From positions 1 through 12,589 of the forward strand of contig VSMY01000084.1 of NCBI GenBank assembly GCA_009773995.1: a DNA stretch of 12,589 nucleotides. Direction: 5' to 3'. The notes beneath the pieces are model-generated. The model made no database searches, was not told where the DNA came from, and saw nothing but the letters and a program-made list of their open reading frames with translations. This DNA comes from Oscillibacter sp. GTDB taxonomy: Bacteria; Bacillota; Clostridia; Oscillospirales; Oscillospiraceae. The translations under genes were made by a program, and so were the position numbers. Shown here in pieces: positions 1 through 6,867 of the stretch (its first letter is position 1; the number at the start of each line of letters is the position of its first letter).

Positions 1-1247
1 TTGTCCATTCCGGCCTCGAAGCTTTGCTGGCCGTTGTAGACCTTGTTCAGTTCATCCAGCACGGGGGCTTTCCACTAGGGGCGGGCGGAGTTGTTGACGC
101 TTTGCACGCCGTATTCAAATTGATCGTTGAGGACCTGCAGGTCCAGGTCATAGCCCGCCTGGGCAAAGGCGTCGAAGTAGGGCTGCTCGGTGCCGTCGTA
201 GGCGGAGATGGCCGCGCCGTAGGAGCTGGCGATGTTCTGGGCTTCCTCGGTGCCGAAGAACTTGATGACCTCCAGAGCGATATCCCGGGTCTTGCCCCGG
301 GCTGCGGTGGAGTAGCACAGGCCGTTGGAGATGGTGGCCCGGCCGTCGCCGGAGGCGGGATCGGGGCACTTGGGGAGATACGCGATGTCCCACTTGCCCC
401 GCATGTCGGGAAAGCTGGTCATGTCGTTCCACAGGTTCCAGTTGCCCTCCAGGAACATGGAGCCCATCTCGGAGAAGAAGGCGGTCTGAGGCGTGGTCTC
501 GGCGAAGTAGGTCTGGTCCGGGCACCAGTCGGTTTTCTGCATGCCGATGTAGAAGTCCATGGCCTTCCGGGTGCCCTCCTGGTCGAAGCCGCCCTGGGTC
601 TTGTCTTCGGTGAGGATGCAGCCCCCGGCCTGGTAGACGAAGTTCCAATAGCCCATCTGGTCGTCGTTATAGGCCATGAAGCCGTATTTGCCCGTGGCGG
701 CGTGGATTTTTTCCGAGGCGCTCACCATGTCGTCCCAGGTCCAGTTCTCGTCGGGGTAGGCCACCCCGGCGGCGTCGAACATCTCCTTGTTGTAGCACAG
801 GACGATGTTGTCTTTGTCCTTGGGCACTCCGTACATCCGTCCGTCGACGCCCTGGGCGTTGCCTAGGGAGATGTCGGAGAAATGGGTTTCGTAGTAGTTC
901 GGGTCCACGTCGTCATAGAGGTCCGTGACGTCCGCCAGCATGCCGAATTCCGTGTAATACAGGATCTGGTTGGTGTGCATCCAGAAGATGTCCGGCATGG
1001 TGTTGGATTCGGCGGCGGCCTCCAGCTTGGTCCAGTACTCGTTCCAGCTGGTGACCTGGACCTCGATGACCACATCGGGGTTTTTCGCCGTGTAGGCGTC
1101 GCAGATGGCCGCCATGCTGTCCCGCTGGTAGACGTCCCAGATCTGGAAGGTCAGGTGGGTCTTGCCGTCGGCGGCGCCGCAGCCGCAGAGGCTCAGCAGC
1201 AGCGTGAGGGCCAGAGCAAGGGCGGCGGCGCGGGGAATTCGTTTCAT
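1..1247 (-). pseudogene. Sugar ABC transporter solute-binding lipoprotein, interrupted by in-frame TAG, runs off left edge
   Basis: Extracellular solute-binding protein of the family 1 type, which captures a sugar or oligosaccharide outside the membrane and passes it to an ABC permease. ATG 1247-1245 is the likely start because GAGGAG lies 7 nt before it; the in-frame ATG at 1268 has no ribosome site. The N-terminus is a lipoprotein signal: KRIPR, a hydrophobic stretch, then the lipobox LCGC (Cys about residue 23). The body has typical features such as TFQIWDVYQRD near the N-terminus, DIFWMHTNQILYY and YGVPKDKDNIVLCYNKEMFD. Reading stops at TAG 77-75 after about 390 aa, yet the same frame continues for 24 more sense codons to the edge (beginning WKAPVLDELNKVYNG), which reads like the normal C-terminal helix of this family. 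So the gene has a nonsense change or a base error. The substrate is not known. Permeases would be expected further left. Confidence 0.85.
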
Positions 1248-1513
1248 AACTCCACTCCTCTGCTTCATATTCGCTTTGTTTCAAACTAATGAAATCATAA
1301 TACTACCCATGGGGTTCTGTAAATGGACTGGATTTTATAAAATATACCCAAATGCTTGAAAACAAACGTTTAACGCAAGTTAGATGACATTTGGGTATAT
1401 TTTTGAAAAATTCATTTATTTTGGACAGATATTGGAATTTATGTTTGTGCAAAATGGAAGTTCTATGTCGGAGCGCCTCATCGGAGCCTAGTAATGCTTT
1501 CCAGGTTTTGGCA
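1248..1513. promoter_or_regulatory. AT-rich spacer with inverted repeats upstream of the solute-binding protein gene
   Basis: Non-coding, AT-rich gap between the araC-type gene and the solute-binding protein gene. It contains a long inverted repeat with perfect 16-bp arms (1339-1354 and 1388-1403, spacer 33 bp). On the minus strand there are two candidate promoters for the binding-protein gene: TTTACA (1323-1318) with TTATGA (1300-1295), spacer 17; or TTTCAA (1361-1356) with TATAAA (1339-1334), spacer 16. In the first case the repeats lie just upstream of the -35 box, as expected for sites of an activator such as the neighbouring AraC protein. Promoter choice is a guess; the repeat is directly visible. 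Confidence 0.45.
1339..1403. repeat. Inverted repeat, 16-bp perfect arms with 33-bp spacer
   Basis: Left arm 1339-1354 (AAAATATACCCAAATG) and right arm 1388-1403 are exact reverse complements over 16 bp; symmetry stops at 1338/1404. The arm centres are 49 bp apart, near five helical turns. The arms have no G+C-rich stem or T-tract like a terminator, so twin binding sites for a regulator are the better reading; the AraC-type protein encoded just upstream is the obvious candidate, by inference only. Confidence 0.7.
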
Positions 1514-1526
1514 TTATATGCCAAAA
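1506..1526. repeat. 9-bp perfect dyad across the end of the araC-type gene
   Basis: TTTTGGCAT (1506-1514) and ATGCCAAAA (1518-1526) are exact reverse complements around a 3-bp centre. The dyad covers the TAA stop of the AraC-type gene (1516-1514). In RNA it would make a short hairpin with only three G-C pairs and no following U-tract, so it is a poor terminator; an operator or an mRNA 3'-end structure are alternatives. Confidence 0.5.
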
Positions 1527-2380
1527 TGCGGGATATTTTCCGCCGGGAGGCGGGGCGCGCCGGACAGGTATTCGGTGGGGGACAGGCCGGTTTCCCGGCG
1601 GAAGACCTTGGCGAAGTAATTGGCGTTGGCGAAACCGGAGGCCTCGGCTACATAGCTGATGGTGGTGTCGGGATCCAGGAGCAGCAGCTTGGCGTACTCA
1701 ATCCGCACCCGCGTAATGTACTTCCCCGGAGAGATGCCGATTTTTTTAGTGAAGACCCGGCCCAGGTGGGCGGCGGAGACCTCCAGCCGTCCGGCCAGCT
1801 CGTCCAGCCCCTCCAGGAAGGGGAATTCCTCCTGGATAATGGCCACCGCCGCCTCCACCAAAGGGGAACCGGCATCCGCCCGGACGGCGGCGGGCAGGGC
1901 TTGGAGCTTCAGCAGCATGGCGTAGGCCAGGGCGGAGGCGGTTTCGCCGGGGACGGCGCCCCGCTCGTCCTCCAGCACCGCCAGGGCCATGGCCGCCTCC
2001 CGGACGGCGGCGGCTCCGCCGTGGAACAGGGAGTCCCCCTTGGCCAGCCGTCCGACCAGCAGGCGGGGAACCAGCTCACCCTGAAGCTGGAGGAGAAGGC
2101 AGAGCCCGTCGGACACGGCCTGAACGGCGTATTCCCCGGGCTCCGCCAGCAGATACGCCTGCCCGGGGTCCAGCAGGGCATAGCGGTCATAGGCGGAGAC
2201 CGTCAAATTCCCCTGGACCGCCGCCGCGAGGATATAGTCCCCCGTCTGGCCGTAGCCGGAAATCCGGTCCCCGGCGGAGAGAGGGAGAAAACGGACGGAG
2301 GGCAGGGTCAGCAGACCCAGGACGGTATGGTCCGGGGCTGCGGGACGGATATCCCGTTTTTCATTGGCTCGTGGGGACAT
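1514..2380 (-). CDS. AraC-family transcriptional regulator
   Basis: DNA-binding regulator of 288 aa with the usual two-part layout: an N-terminal ligand-sensing beta-barrel (about residues 20-100, including YALLDPGQAYLLAEPGEY) and a C-terminal AraC double helix-turn-helix (about residues 185-280). Landmarks of the DNA-binding domain are LAGRLEVSAAHLGRVFTKK, GISPGKYITRVRIEYAKLLL, ISYVAEASGFANANYFAKVF and RRETGLSPTEYL. The ATG at 2380-2378 follows GGAGG with 6 nt between. It sits between the ABC ATPase gene (gap 39 bp) and the solute-binding protein gene (gap 266 bp), all on one strand, so it probably controls sugar uptake here and may bind the inverted repeat at 1339-1403. The inducer cannot be deduced. 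Confidence 0.92.
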   Translation of the reverse strand: MSPRANEKRDIRPAAPDHTVLGLLTLPSVRFLPLSAGDRISGYGQTGDYILAAAVQGNLTVSAYDRYALLDPGQAYLLAEPGEYAVQAVSDGLCLLLQLQGELVPRLLVGRLAKGDSLFHGGAAAVREAAMALAVLEDERGAVPGETASALAYAMLLKLQALPAAVRADAGSPLVEAAVAIIQEEFPFLEGLDELAGRLEVSAAHLGRVFTKKIGISPGKYITRVRIEYAKLLLLDPDTTISYVAEASGFANANYFAKVFRRETGLSPTEYLSGAPRLPAENIPHFGI

Positions 2381-2419
2381 ACGAAACCTCCGTAAAAACG
2401 CGGTTTTGTTCAGCCGGCG

Positions 2420-3514
2420 TCAATGAGCGATGGCCTGCTCGGTCTCCTTGTCGAACAGGTGGATTTTGTCCTTGTTCAGGGCCAGCTTGGCGGCGTCGCC
2501 CACCCGGCCGGGATAGGTGGAGGGAGCCCGCACCACCAGCTTGCTGCCCTGGCAGTCCAGGTGCAGGTGGATCTCCGCGCCCATCAGCTCGGCGATCTCG
2601 ATGGTGGCGTCCAGGTCGTAGTTGGGGCCCACCGCGGCGTCCACGTCCTCGGGCCGGACGCCCAGCACCACGGTCTTGCCCACGTAAGCGCCCAGGGCTT
2701 CCTTGTTCATCCGCTCCGGCAGGGCGATGGTGGAGCCGCAGGTCCTGGCCGCGAATTTCCCGTCCTCCTCGGCGATGACGGCGTCCATAAAGTTCATCTG
2801 GGGGGAGCCGATGAAGCCCGCCACGAAGAGGTTGCAGGGGTAGTCATAGAGGTTCTGGGGGGTGTCGTTCTGCTGGATGATTCCGTTTTTCATCACCACG
2901 ATGCGGTCTCCCATGGTCATGGCCTCGGTCTGGTCGTGGGTGACATAGACGAAGGTGGTCTGGAGCCGCTTGTGGAGGCGGCTGATCTCCGCCCGCATGG
3001 CGGTGCGGAGCTTGGCGTCCAAGTTGCTGAGGGGTTCGTCCAGCAGGAAGACGGCGGGGTTGCGGACCATGGCCCGGCCCAGGGCCACCCGCTGGCGCTG
3101 GCCGCCGGAGAGGGCCTTGGGCTTGCGGTTCAGCAGGTGCTCCAGGTCCAGGGCCCGGGCGGCCTCGTGGACCCGGCGGTCAATCTCGTCCTGAGGGATC
3201 TTCTGGAGCGTCAGGCCGAAGGCGATGTTTTTGTAAACGGTCATGTGGGGATACAGGGCGTAGTTCTGGAAGACCATGGCGATGTCCCGGTCCTTGGGGG
3301 CCACGTCGTTGACCACCCGATCGCCGATGTACAGCTCGCCGCTGGTGATGTCCTCCAATCCGGCGATCATCCGCAGGGTGGTGGACTTGCCGCAGCCGGA
3401 GGGGCCCACCAGGATGACAAACTCTTTATCCTGGATCTCCAGGTTCAGGTCGGGGACGACGGTGACGTTGCCGGGGTAGGTCTTTTCCACATGTTTGAAC
3501 GTAATACTGGCCAT
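2420..3514 (-). CDS. ugpC: Sugar ABC transporter ATP-binding protein (UgpC/MsmX/MalK type)
   Basis: ATPase subunit that powers a carbohydrate ABC importer from the cytoplasmic face; 364 aa, normal for the family. Start ATG 3514-3512 reads MASITFKHVEKTYPG, the usual N-terminus, and follows GGAGG by 8 nt; an upstream in-frame ATG at 3595 would add 27 unrelated residues. Visible motifs are Walker A GPSGCGKST (residues 37-45), Q-loop VFQNYALYPHMT, signature LSGGQRQRVALGRA, Walker B VFLLDEPLSNLD and switch histidine VTHDQTEA. The C-terminal third (from about residue 240) is the TOBE/MalK regulatory domain, with VLGVRPEDV and LMGAEIHLHLDC. MsmX-type ATPases are known to serve several sugar importers, so its partner need not be only the binding protein downstream. 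The symbol reflects family naming and does not show glycerol-3-phosphate as substrate. Confidence 0.95.
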   Translation of the reverse strand: MASITFKHVEKTYPGNVTVVPDLNLEIQDKEFVILVGPSGCGKSTTLRMIAGLEDITSGELYIGDRVVNDVAPKDRDIAMVFQNYALYPHMTVYKNIAFGLTLQKIPQDEIDRRVHEAARALDLEHLLNRKPKALSGGQRQRVALGRAMVRNPAVFLLDEPLSNLDAKLRTAMRAEISRLHKRLQTTFVYVTHDQTEAMTMGDRIVVMKNGIIQQNDTPQNLYDYPCNLFVAGFIGSPQMNFMDAVIAEEDGKFAARTCGSTIALPERMNKEALGAYVGKTVVLGVRPEDVDAAVGPNYDLDATIEIAELMGAEIHLHLDCQGSKLVVRAPSTYPGRVGDAAKLALNKDKIHLFDKETEQAIAH

Positions 3515-3545
3515 GATAAAACGCCTCCTCAGTGATTTTGGCAAA

Positions 3546-3575
3546 AGCATAGCACCGCCTTCCCGGAAAGCGCAA
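3546..3575 (-). promoter_or_regulatory. Putative promoter of the ABC ATPase gene
   Basis: On the minus strand TTGCGC (3575-3570) and TATGCT (3551-3546) are separated by 18 bp and lie about 30 bp upstream of the ATPase start codon. The -10 match is good, the -35 moderate. It faces away from the promoter of the DUF624 gene. Confidence 0.45.
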
Positions 3576-3658
3576 GGGTAAATTTCAGACGGCATCGGTA
3601 AAAACCGGATATTCTCCCGCCGGGCGAAAAAATTACCCGTCAGGTCGGTTTCTTCCCC

Positions 3659-3687
3659 TTGCGCTGGAAAAGAGAGTGTGATATATT
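3659..3687 (+). promoter_or_regulatory. Putative sigma-A promoter of the DUF624 gene
   Basis: TTGCGC (3659-3664) and TATATT (3682-3687) with a 17-bp spacer, 44 bp upstream of the ATG at 3732. Spacing is ideal and the -10 box is close to consensus. Confidence 0.55.
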
Positions 3688-3731
3688 GTAAACTTAATCA
3701 ACGGACGAAAGCGGTCAAAGGAGGAGCGGGT

Positions 3732-4394
3732 ATGTTTTTCCGAAAAGACTACGCAAAGCCGGGCCCCGGCGTGGACCGAGACGAGCCCGAGAAAACCGGC
3801 CCGGCCCGCCTGGCGGAAATTTTTTCCATTGAGTGCGTCACGCTGGTGAAGCTGAATCTTCTGTTTCTTTTGAGCTGTCTTCCGGTGGTTACCGTCCCGG
3901 CGGCGGTTTTTGCCATGAACCGCGTGACGCGGATGATGGTGCTGGACCAGCCGGTAACCCTGCTGTACCATTACAAGGCGGCCTTTAAAAAGGACTGGAA
4001 GCGGGCCTACGCCGCCTTTTTCGCCATAGCGGCGCCCCTGGTCCTCTCCGGCTGCGGCGTGTGGTTTTATCTTAGCCGGGCCATGGCCCAGCCTTTGCTG
4101 CTTCTGCCCTTCATGCTGTGCTCCACGGTGCTTCTGCTGACGCTTTTGGCTTCCGCGTATCTGTACGGCCTATTGACCACGGAGCGGAGCTTCCGAGAGT
4201 GCCTGCGGCTGTCCCTGCTCCTGGGGGCGGGGAGACCCCTCCGGGGAGCGGCGGCGGCCCTGGCGGTCTATGGGTCCCTGGCCTTCGCCGTGCTGGAATT
4301 TCCCATCAGCGGAATTTATTTGCTTCTGATCGGTTTCTCGGTGCCCTGCCTGCTGGGGGGTTTCTTCATTCGGATGGAGCTGAAGCGGCTGTAA
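3732..4394 (+). CDS. DUF624 (YesL-like) membrane protein
   Basis: Integral membrane protein of 220 aa and unknown biochemical role. The ATG at 3732 follows AAAGGAGGAG with about 7 nt spacing. The N-terminal MFFRKDYAKPGPGV and a segment resembling IECVTLVKLNLLFLLSCLPV, followed by VPAAVFAMNRVTRMM, are typical of the YesL/DUF624 family. About four to five hydrophobic segments are visible (near residues 32-55, 95-118, 125-150, 175-212), with a basic C-terminal end RMELKRL. In Bacillus and many Clostridia yesL-type genes sit beside oligosaccharide ABC importers, as this one does: it is divergent from the ATPase gene across a 217-bp spacer. A role linked to that transporter is inferred from position only. 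Confidence 0.85.
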   Translation: MFFRKDYAKPGPGVDRDEPEKTGPARLAEIFSIECVTLVKLNLLFLLSCLPVVTVPAAVFAMNRVTRMMVLDQPVTLLYHYKAAFKKDWKRAYAAFFAIAAPLVLSGCGVWFYLSRAMAQPLLLLPFMLCSTVLLLTLLASAYLYGLLTTERSFRECLRLSLLLGAGRPLRGAAAALAVYGSLAFAVLEFPISGIYLLLIGFSVPCLLGGFFIRMELKRL

Positions 4395-4460
4395 GGCCGC
4401 GCCTCCAGGGTGTGCCCGGGGAATTTCGGAGGCCGGAAGATACGGCTTGGATAACGGGAT

Positions 4461-4500
4461 AAAGGGAAAGGGCGTGCGGTTCCGCACGCCCTTTCCCTTT
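4461..4500. terminator. Strong bidirectional intrinsic terminator
   Basis: A perfect 19-bp inverted repeat (4461-4479 with 4482-4500) around a TT centre, starting AAAGGG and ending CCCTTT, lies between the 3' ends of the convergent DUF624 (+) and MBL-hydrolase (-) genes. The stem core is GC-rich (GGGCGTGCGG) and flanked by A- and T-rich ends, so it can serve both strands, though there is no long T-run outside the stem. Confidence 0.8.
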
Positions 4501-4515
4501 GCGGTTGTATAGCGT

Positions 4516-5274
4516 CTACAGCGCGGCGGTTTGAAGCGGCTCGCTCAGAAGGACCGCGCGCCCCTCTCCCTCCGGCCGGCGGGCGGCGTCGCGCTCTGCC
4601 ATAGTTCGGAGCTCCGCATACCCGCCGCCGGCGGCGGGGACGTGGACAATGCAGAAGCAGCCGGGCGTGAGGCTCCCCCGGAAGCGCCGCCCGCCGCGCA
4701 GCTCGTGGAAAAACAGCGGATTGAGCAGCACCGCCCGCAGGGGAACGTCCCGCAGGAAGGAGAAAGCCTCCTCCGTGTAGTCCACGTCCGCCGTGACCAG
4801 CACGTTCTCCCCTCTGGAGGAAAGCAGGTAACAAAAGTGGGGCACGTCCCAAAACAGCCGGTCCAGGTGCCGCGTTGGAAACGCCGAGACGCAAACCGTT
4901 CCCAGCTGCCGCCGGAAGGTTTCGCCCGTCGCCAAGGCATGGAACGGAACGCCCCGGCGCTCCATATAGCGCATCAGCTCCCATTCGGCGGGCGTTTCCG
5001 CTGCGGGCAGAACCACGCCCTTTACCGGCCGCGCCTCCAAGAAGCTCCGCATCCTCTCCGGGGTAAAGTGGTCCGCGTGGGCGTGGGTGACCAGCACGTA
5101 ATCCACAGCACCAAAGACGCCGCCGCCGTCCAGCATCTGCCGCCAGACGGCCGGGGAGGGACTGTCAAAGTAAAACCGATCATCCTGAAAGACGCTGTCT
5201 ATCAGGAGCTTTGTCCCGTGAAAGTCCAGGAGGACCCCTGCGTTTGCCGTCAGAGTCGCCGTCAATCCGCTCAA
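4516..5274 (-). CDS. MBL-fold metal-dependent hydrolase (UlaG-like, COG2220 type)
   Basis: Metallo-beta-lactamase-fold hydrolase, 252 aa when started at TTG 5274-5272. That start is chosen because AAGGAG (5288-5283) lies 8 nt upstream, and the TTG overlaps the stop of the preceding symporter as TTGA, a coupling arrangement. The metal-binding signature THAHADH is at residues 63-69; further likely ligands are the His in FPTRHLD and the Asp in VTADVDY. The strand with TKLLIDSVFQDD near residues 21-32 is the usual entry to the fold. In UlaG this fold opens a sugar-acid lactone phosphate (L-ascorbate 6-phosphate), so a lactone, ester or phosphodiester in the pathway of this operon is a reasonable but unproven substrate. 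No signal peptide is seen, so it is probably cytoplasmic. It is the last gene of the operon and ends at the terminator at 4461-4500. Confidence 0.85.
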   Translation of the reverse strand: MSGLTATLTANAGVLLDFHGTKLLIDSVFQDDRFYFDSPSPAVWRQMLDGGGVFGAVDYVLVTHAHADHFTPERMRSFLEARPVKGVVLPAAETPAEWELMRYMERRGVPFHALATGETFRRQLGTVCVSAFPTRHLDRLFWDVPHFCYLLSSRGENVLVTADVDYTEEAFSFLRDVPLRAVLLNPLFFHELRGGRRFRGSLTPGCFCIVHVPAAGGGYAELRTMAERDAARRPEGEGRAVLLSEPLQTAAL

Positions 5275-6819
5275 ATGGACCGCTCCTTTCCCCGCGGCCG
5301 GGGAATCCCCGGCGGGTTCAGGCGGTTTCTCAAGGCCCCGGCAAGGCAGAAAAGCGCCGATACGCCCACACCGGCAAAGAGCGGGTCCACCGGCCAAGCC
5401 GTGAGCTTTGCGGCGAAAATCGCGCAGGGGGCCAGCACCATGGAGGCGGCGACGCCGCTTTTATGGACCCTGGAGGGCAGCCAGAGGGCGCAGGTCAGCG
5501 GCAGAAAGACCACCGACCCCCGCAGTCCCATGGAGAGGAAGCCCAAATCGTTGATGGCCCCGCCGGAAACCGCCGCTGTGATAAGGGCCGCGGCCAGCAG
5601 GATCGCGGCGATGCAGGCGCGCACAGCCATCAGCTCCGCGCCGGAGCTGGAAAGACGCGAGCAGACTTTCTTCAAAATGTCCTTGGTCAAAATCGTCGCC
5701 ATGCCCAAGGAGAGGCCCGCGCCGCCGCCCACCACGGCGACAAGCAGCGCGCCCAGCCCTACGCCTGCGGCCAGCGGCGGCAGGTGGTTCAGGATGAACG
5801 CGGGAAACACCTGGATCGTGCTCTCCAGGACCGGCAGGTCCGGCGCGGAGGCCCCCATTGCGGAGACCTCCGCCGCCAGCAGGTAATGGGCGCGCATGTA
5901 CAGTCCGGCGCAGATGCTTCCCACGCCGATCAGCGGGATTAGGAACGCGCTCAGCAGCGCGCCCCGGCGCGCCGCCCGGTCGGACTCGGCGCTCCAGACG
6001 GCCTGGGCATAGGTCTGGGTGGACAGCACCCCCAGCAGCAGCGACAGGCCGGAGCCAACGTCCTTTGACGCGCCGCGGGCGATCAGGTTTCCATATCGGT
6101 GCAGAATATCCGCCCGGCTCTCCAAATTGTTCAGCCCGTTGGCGGCGCTCTGGACGCCGCCCAGCCCGGTTTCGGTGAAGAGCGCCGTCAGCGTGTCCGG
6201 TAGGCCCCCCACGCCGCCGCAGAACCGCAGCGCGAACACAAGGCCCAGGGCGGACAGCGCGCAAAGCAGCGCAAGCTTCACAACGCCGCCCAGGCCCGCC
6301 CCCCAGGCGCCGCCGAAAAATAACGTAGACGCACATGACGGCGATGGAAGCGCCGGCGGCGGCCGGCAGGGACAAGCCAGGAAACAGCACCGTCAAAAGC
6401 CCGGAACAAGCCACCACCTGGGACAAGACGCTGATAAAGATCCCAATGGAGCAGAGAACGGACCCCAGCCCCCCGGCAAAAGCGCCGTATTCCTTTGAAA
6501 TAATCTGAAGCTCCGTGATGCAGCCGCTTTGCCGCAGGCGGCGCACATAGCCGGCGGCCAGGACCAGGCAGCCGATCCCGGACCCCAATGTGAACCACCA
6601 GGCCGCCAGGCCGTAGTGAAACGCCAGCTGCGCGGTGCCGATGGTCGCCTGGCTGCTGACCAGGCTCCCCAGAATGGAGCCGCACACCAGCAGAGGCCCG
6701 GCTTGTCCGCCGCCGGACAAAAAATCCCTGGAATCCCGGACCCTGCGCCCGGACAGCACGCCCACGCCGGCAATCAGGCCCAGCACGGATAGAATGCCGA
6801 TGATAACCCAAAACGACAT
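5271..6819 (-). pseudogene. Sodium:solute symporter (SSS family), frameshifted
   Basis: Multi-spanning Na+/solute symporter, expected to import a small organic solute. The reading starts at ATG 6819-6817 (AAGGAG 6 nt upstream) with MSFWVIIGILSVLGLIAGVGVLSGR split by family features such as DFLSGGGQAGPLLVCGSILG and SSQATIGTAQLAFHYGLAAW. The frame is lost at the T5 run 6320-6316 (codon about 168): skipping one T restores IFGGAWGAGLGGVVKLALL and continues to the TGA at 5273-5271. Corrected, the protein is 515 aa, with SLLLGVLSTQTYAQAVWSAE and GLSLGMATILTKDILKK as typical SSS segments. Without correction the first part ends in unrelated arginine-rich sequence. The cause may be real decay or a homopolymer error in the assembly. 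The substrate cannot be told from the sequence. It lies between a sugar isomerase-like gene and the MBL hydrolase, so it probably imports the substrate of that pathway. Confidence 0.85.
5283..5288 (-). promoter_or_regulatory. Ribosome-binding site deciding the TTG start of the MBL hydrolase
   Basis: AAGGAG on the minus strand lies inside the 3' end of the symporter frame, 8 nt before TTG 5274-5272. There is no ATG or GTG in frame at a similar distance, so this site supports the TTG start and the TTGA overlap. Confidence 0.65.
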
Positions 6820-6838
6820 ATGTTCTCCTTTGCGGAAA

Positions 6839-6864
6839 AGGGGCGCGGGAATGCCCGCGCCCCT
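6839..6864 (-). terminator. GC-rich intercistronic hairpin, possible attenuator
   Basis: An 11-bp perfect stem (6839-6849 with 6854-6864, core GGGGCGCGGG) with a 4-nt loop, followed on the minus strand by TTTTCC. It fills the 48-bp gap after the isomerase-like gene and ends about 8 nt before the ribosome site of the symporter. It resembles an intrinsic terminator with a short U-tract, so it may lower expression of symporter and hydrolase or stabilise the upstream mRNA. Confidence 0.6.
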
Positions 6865-6867
6865 CCA

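Noticed and set aside
75..77. Recoding of TAG, for example pyrrolysine insertion, in the binding protein
   Set aside because: There is no pyl gene in the window, the family has no known recoded residue, and a single-base change explains it more simply.
1355..1387. CRISPR-like repeat-spacer unit, because of equal-length 16-bp arms around a 33-bp spacer
   Set aside because: The arms are inverted, not direct, there are only two, and no cas gene is present.
1303..1524. Small 73-codon minus-strand frame in the spacer after the araC-type gene
   Set aside because: It has no ribosome site, overlaps the end of the araC-type gene and the inverted repeats, and its translation has no recognisable features.
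4531..5886. A 451-codon open frame on the plus strand opposite the MBL hydrolase and symporter, and similar long antisense frames at 24-866, 2423-3535, 6820-7881, 8918-9937 and 10036-10935
   Set aside because: All lie opposite genes with clear family motifs, have compositions typical of antisense translation of GC-rich DNA, and lack ribosome sites and recognisable domains.
6316..6320. Programmed +1 frameshifting in the symporter
   Set aside because: No known slippery motif with stimulatory structure is evident, symporters of this family are not known to use it, and five T residues are short for efficient transcript slippage.
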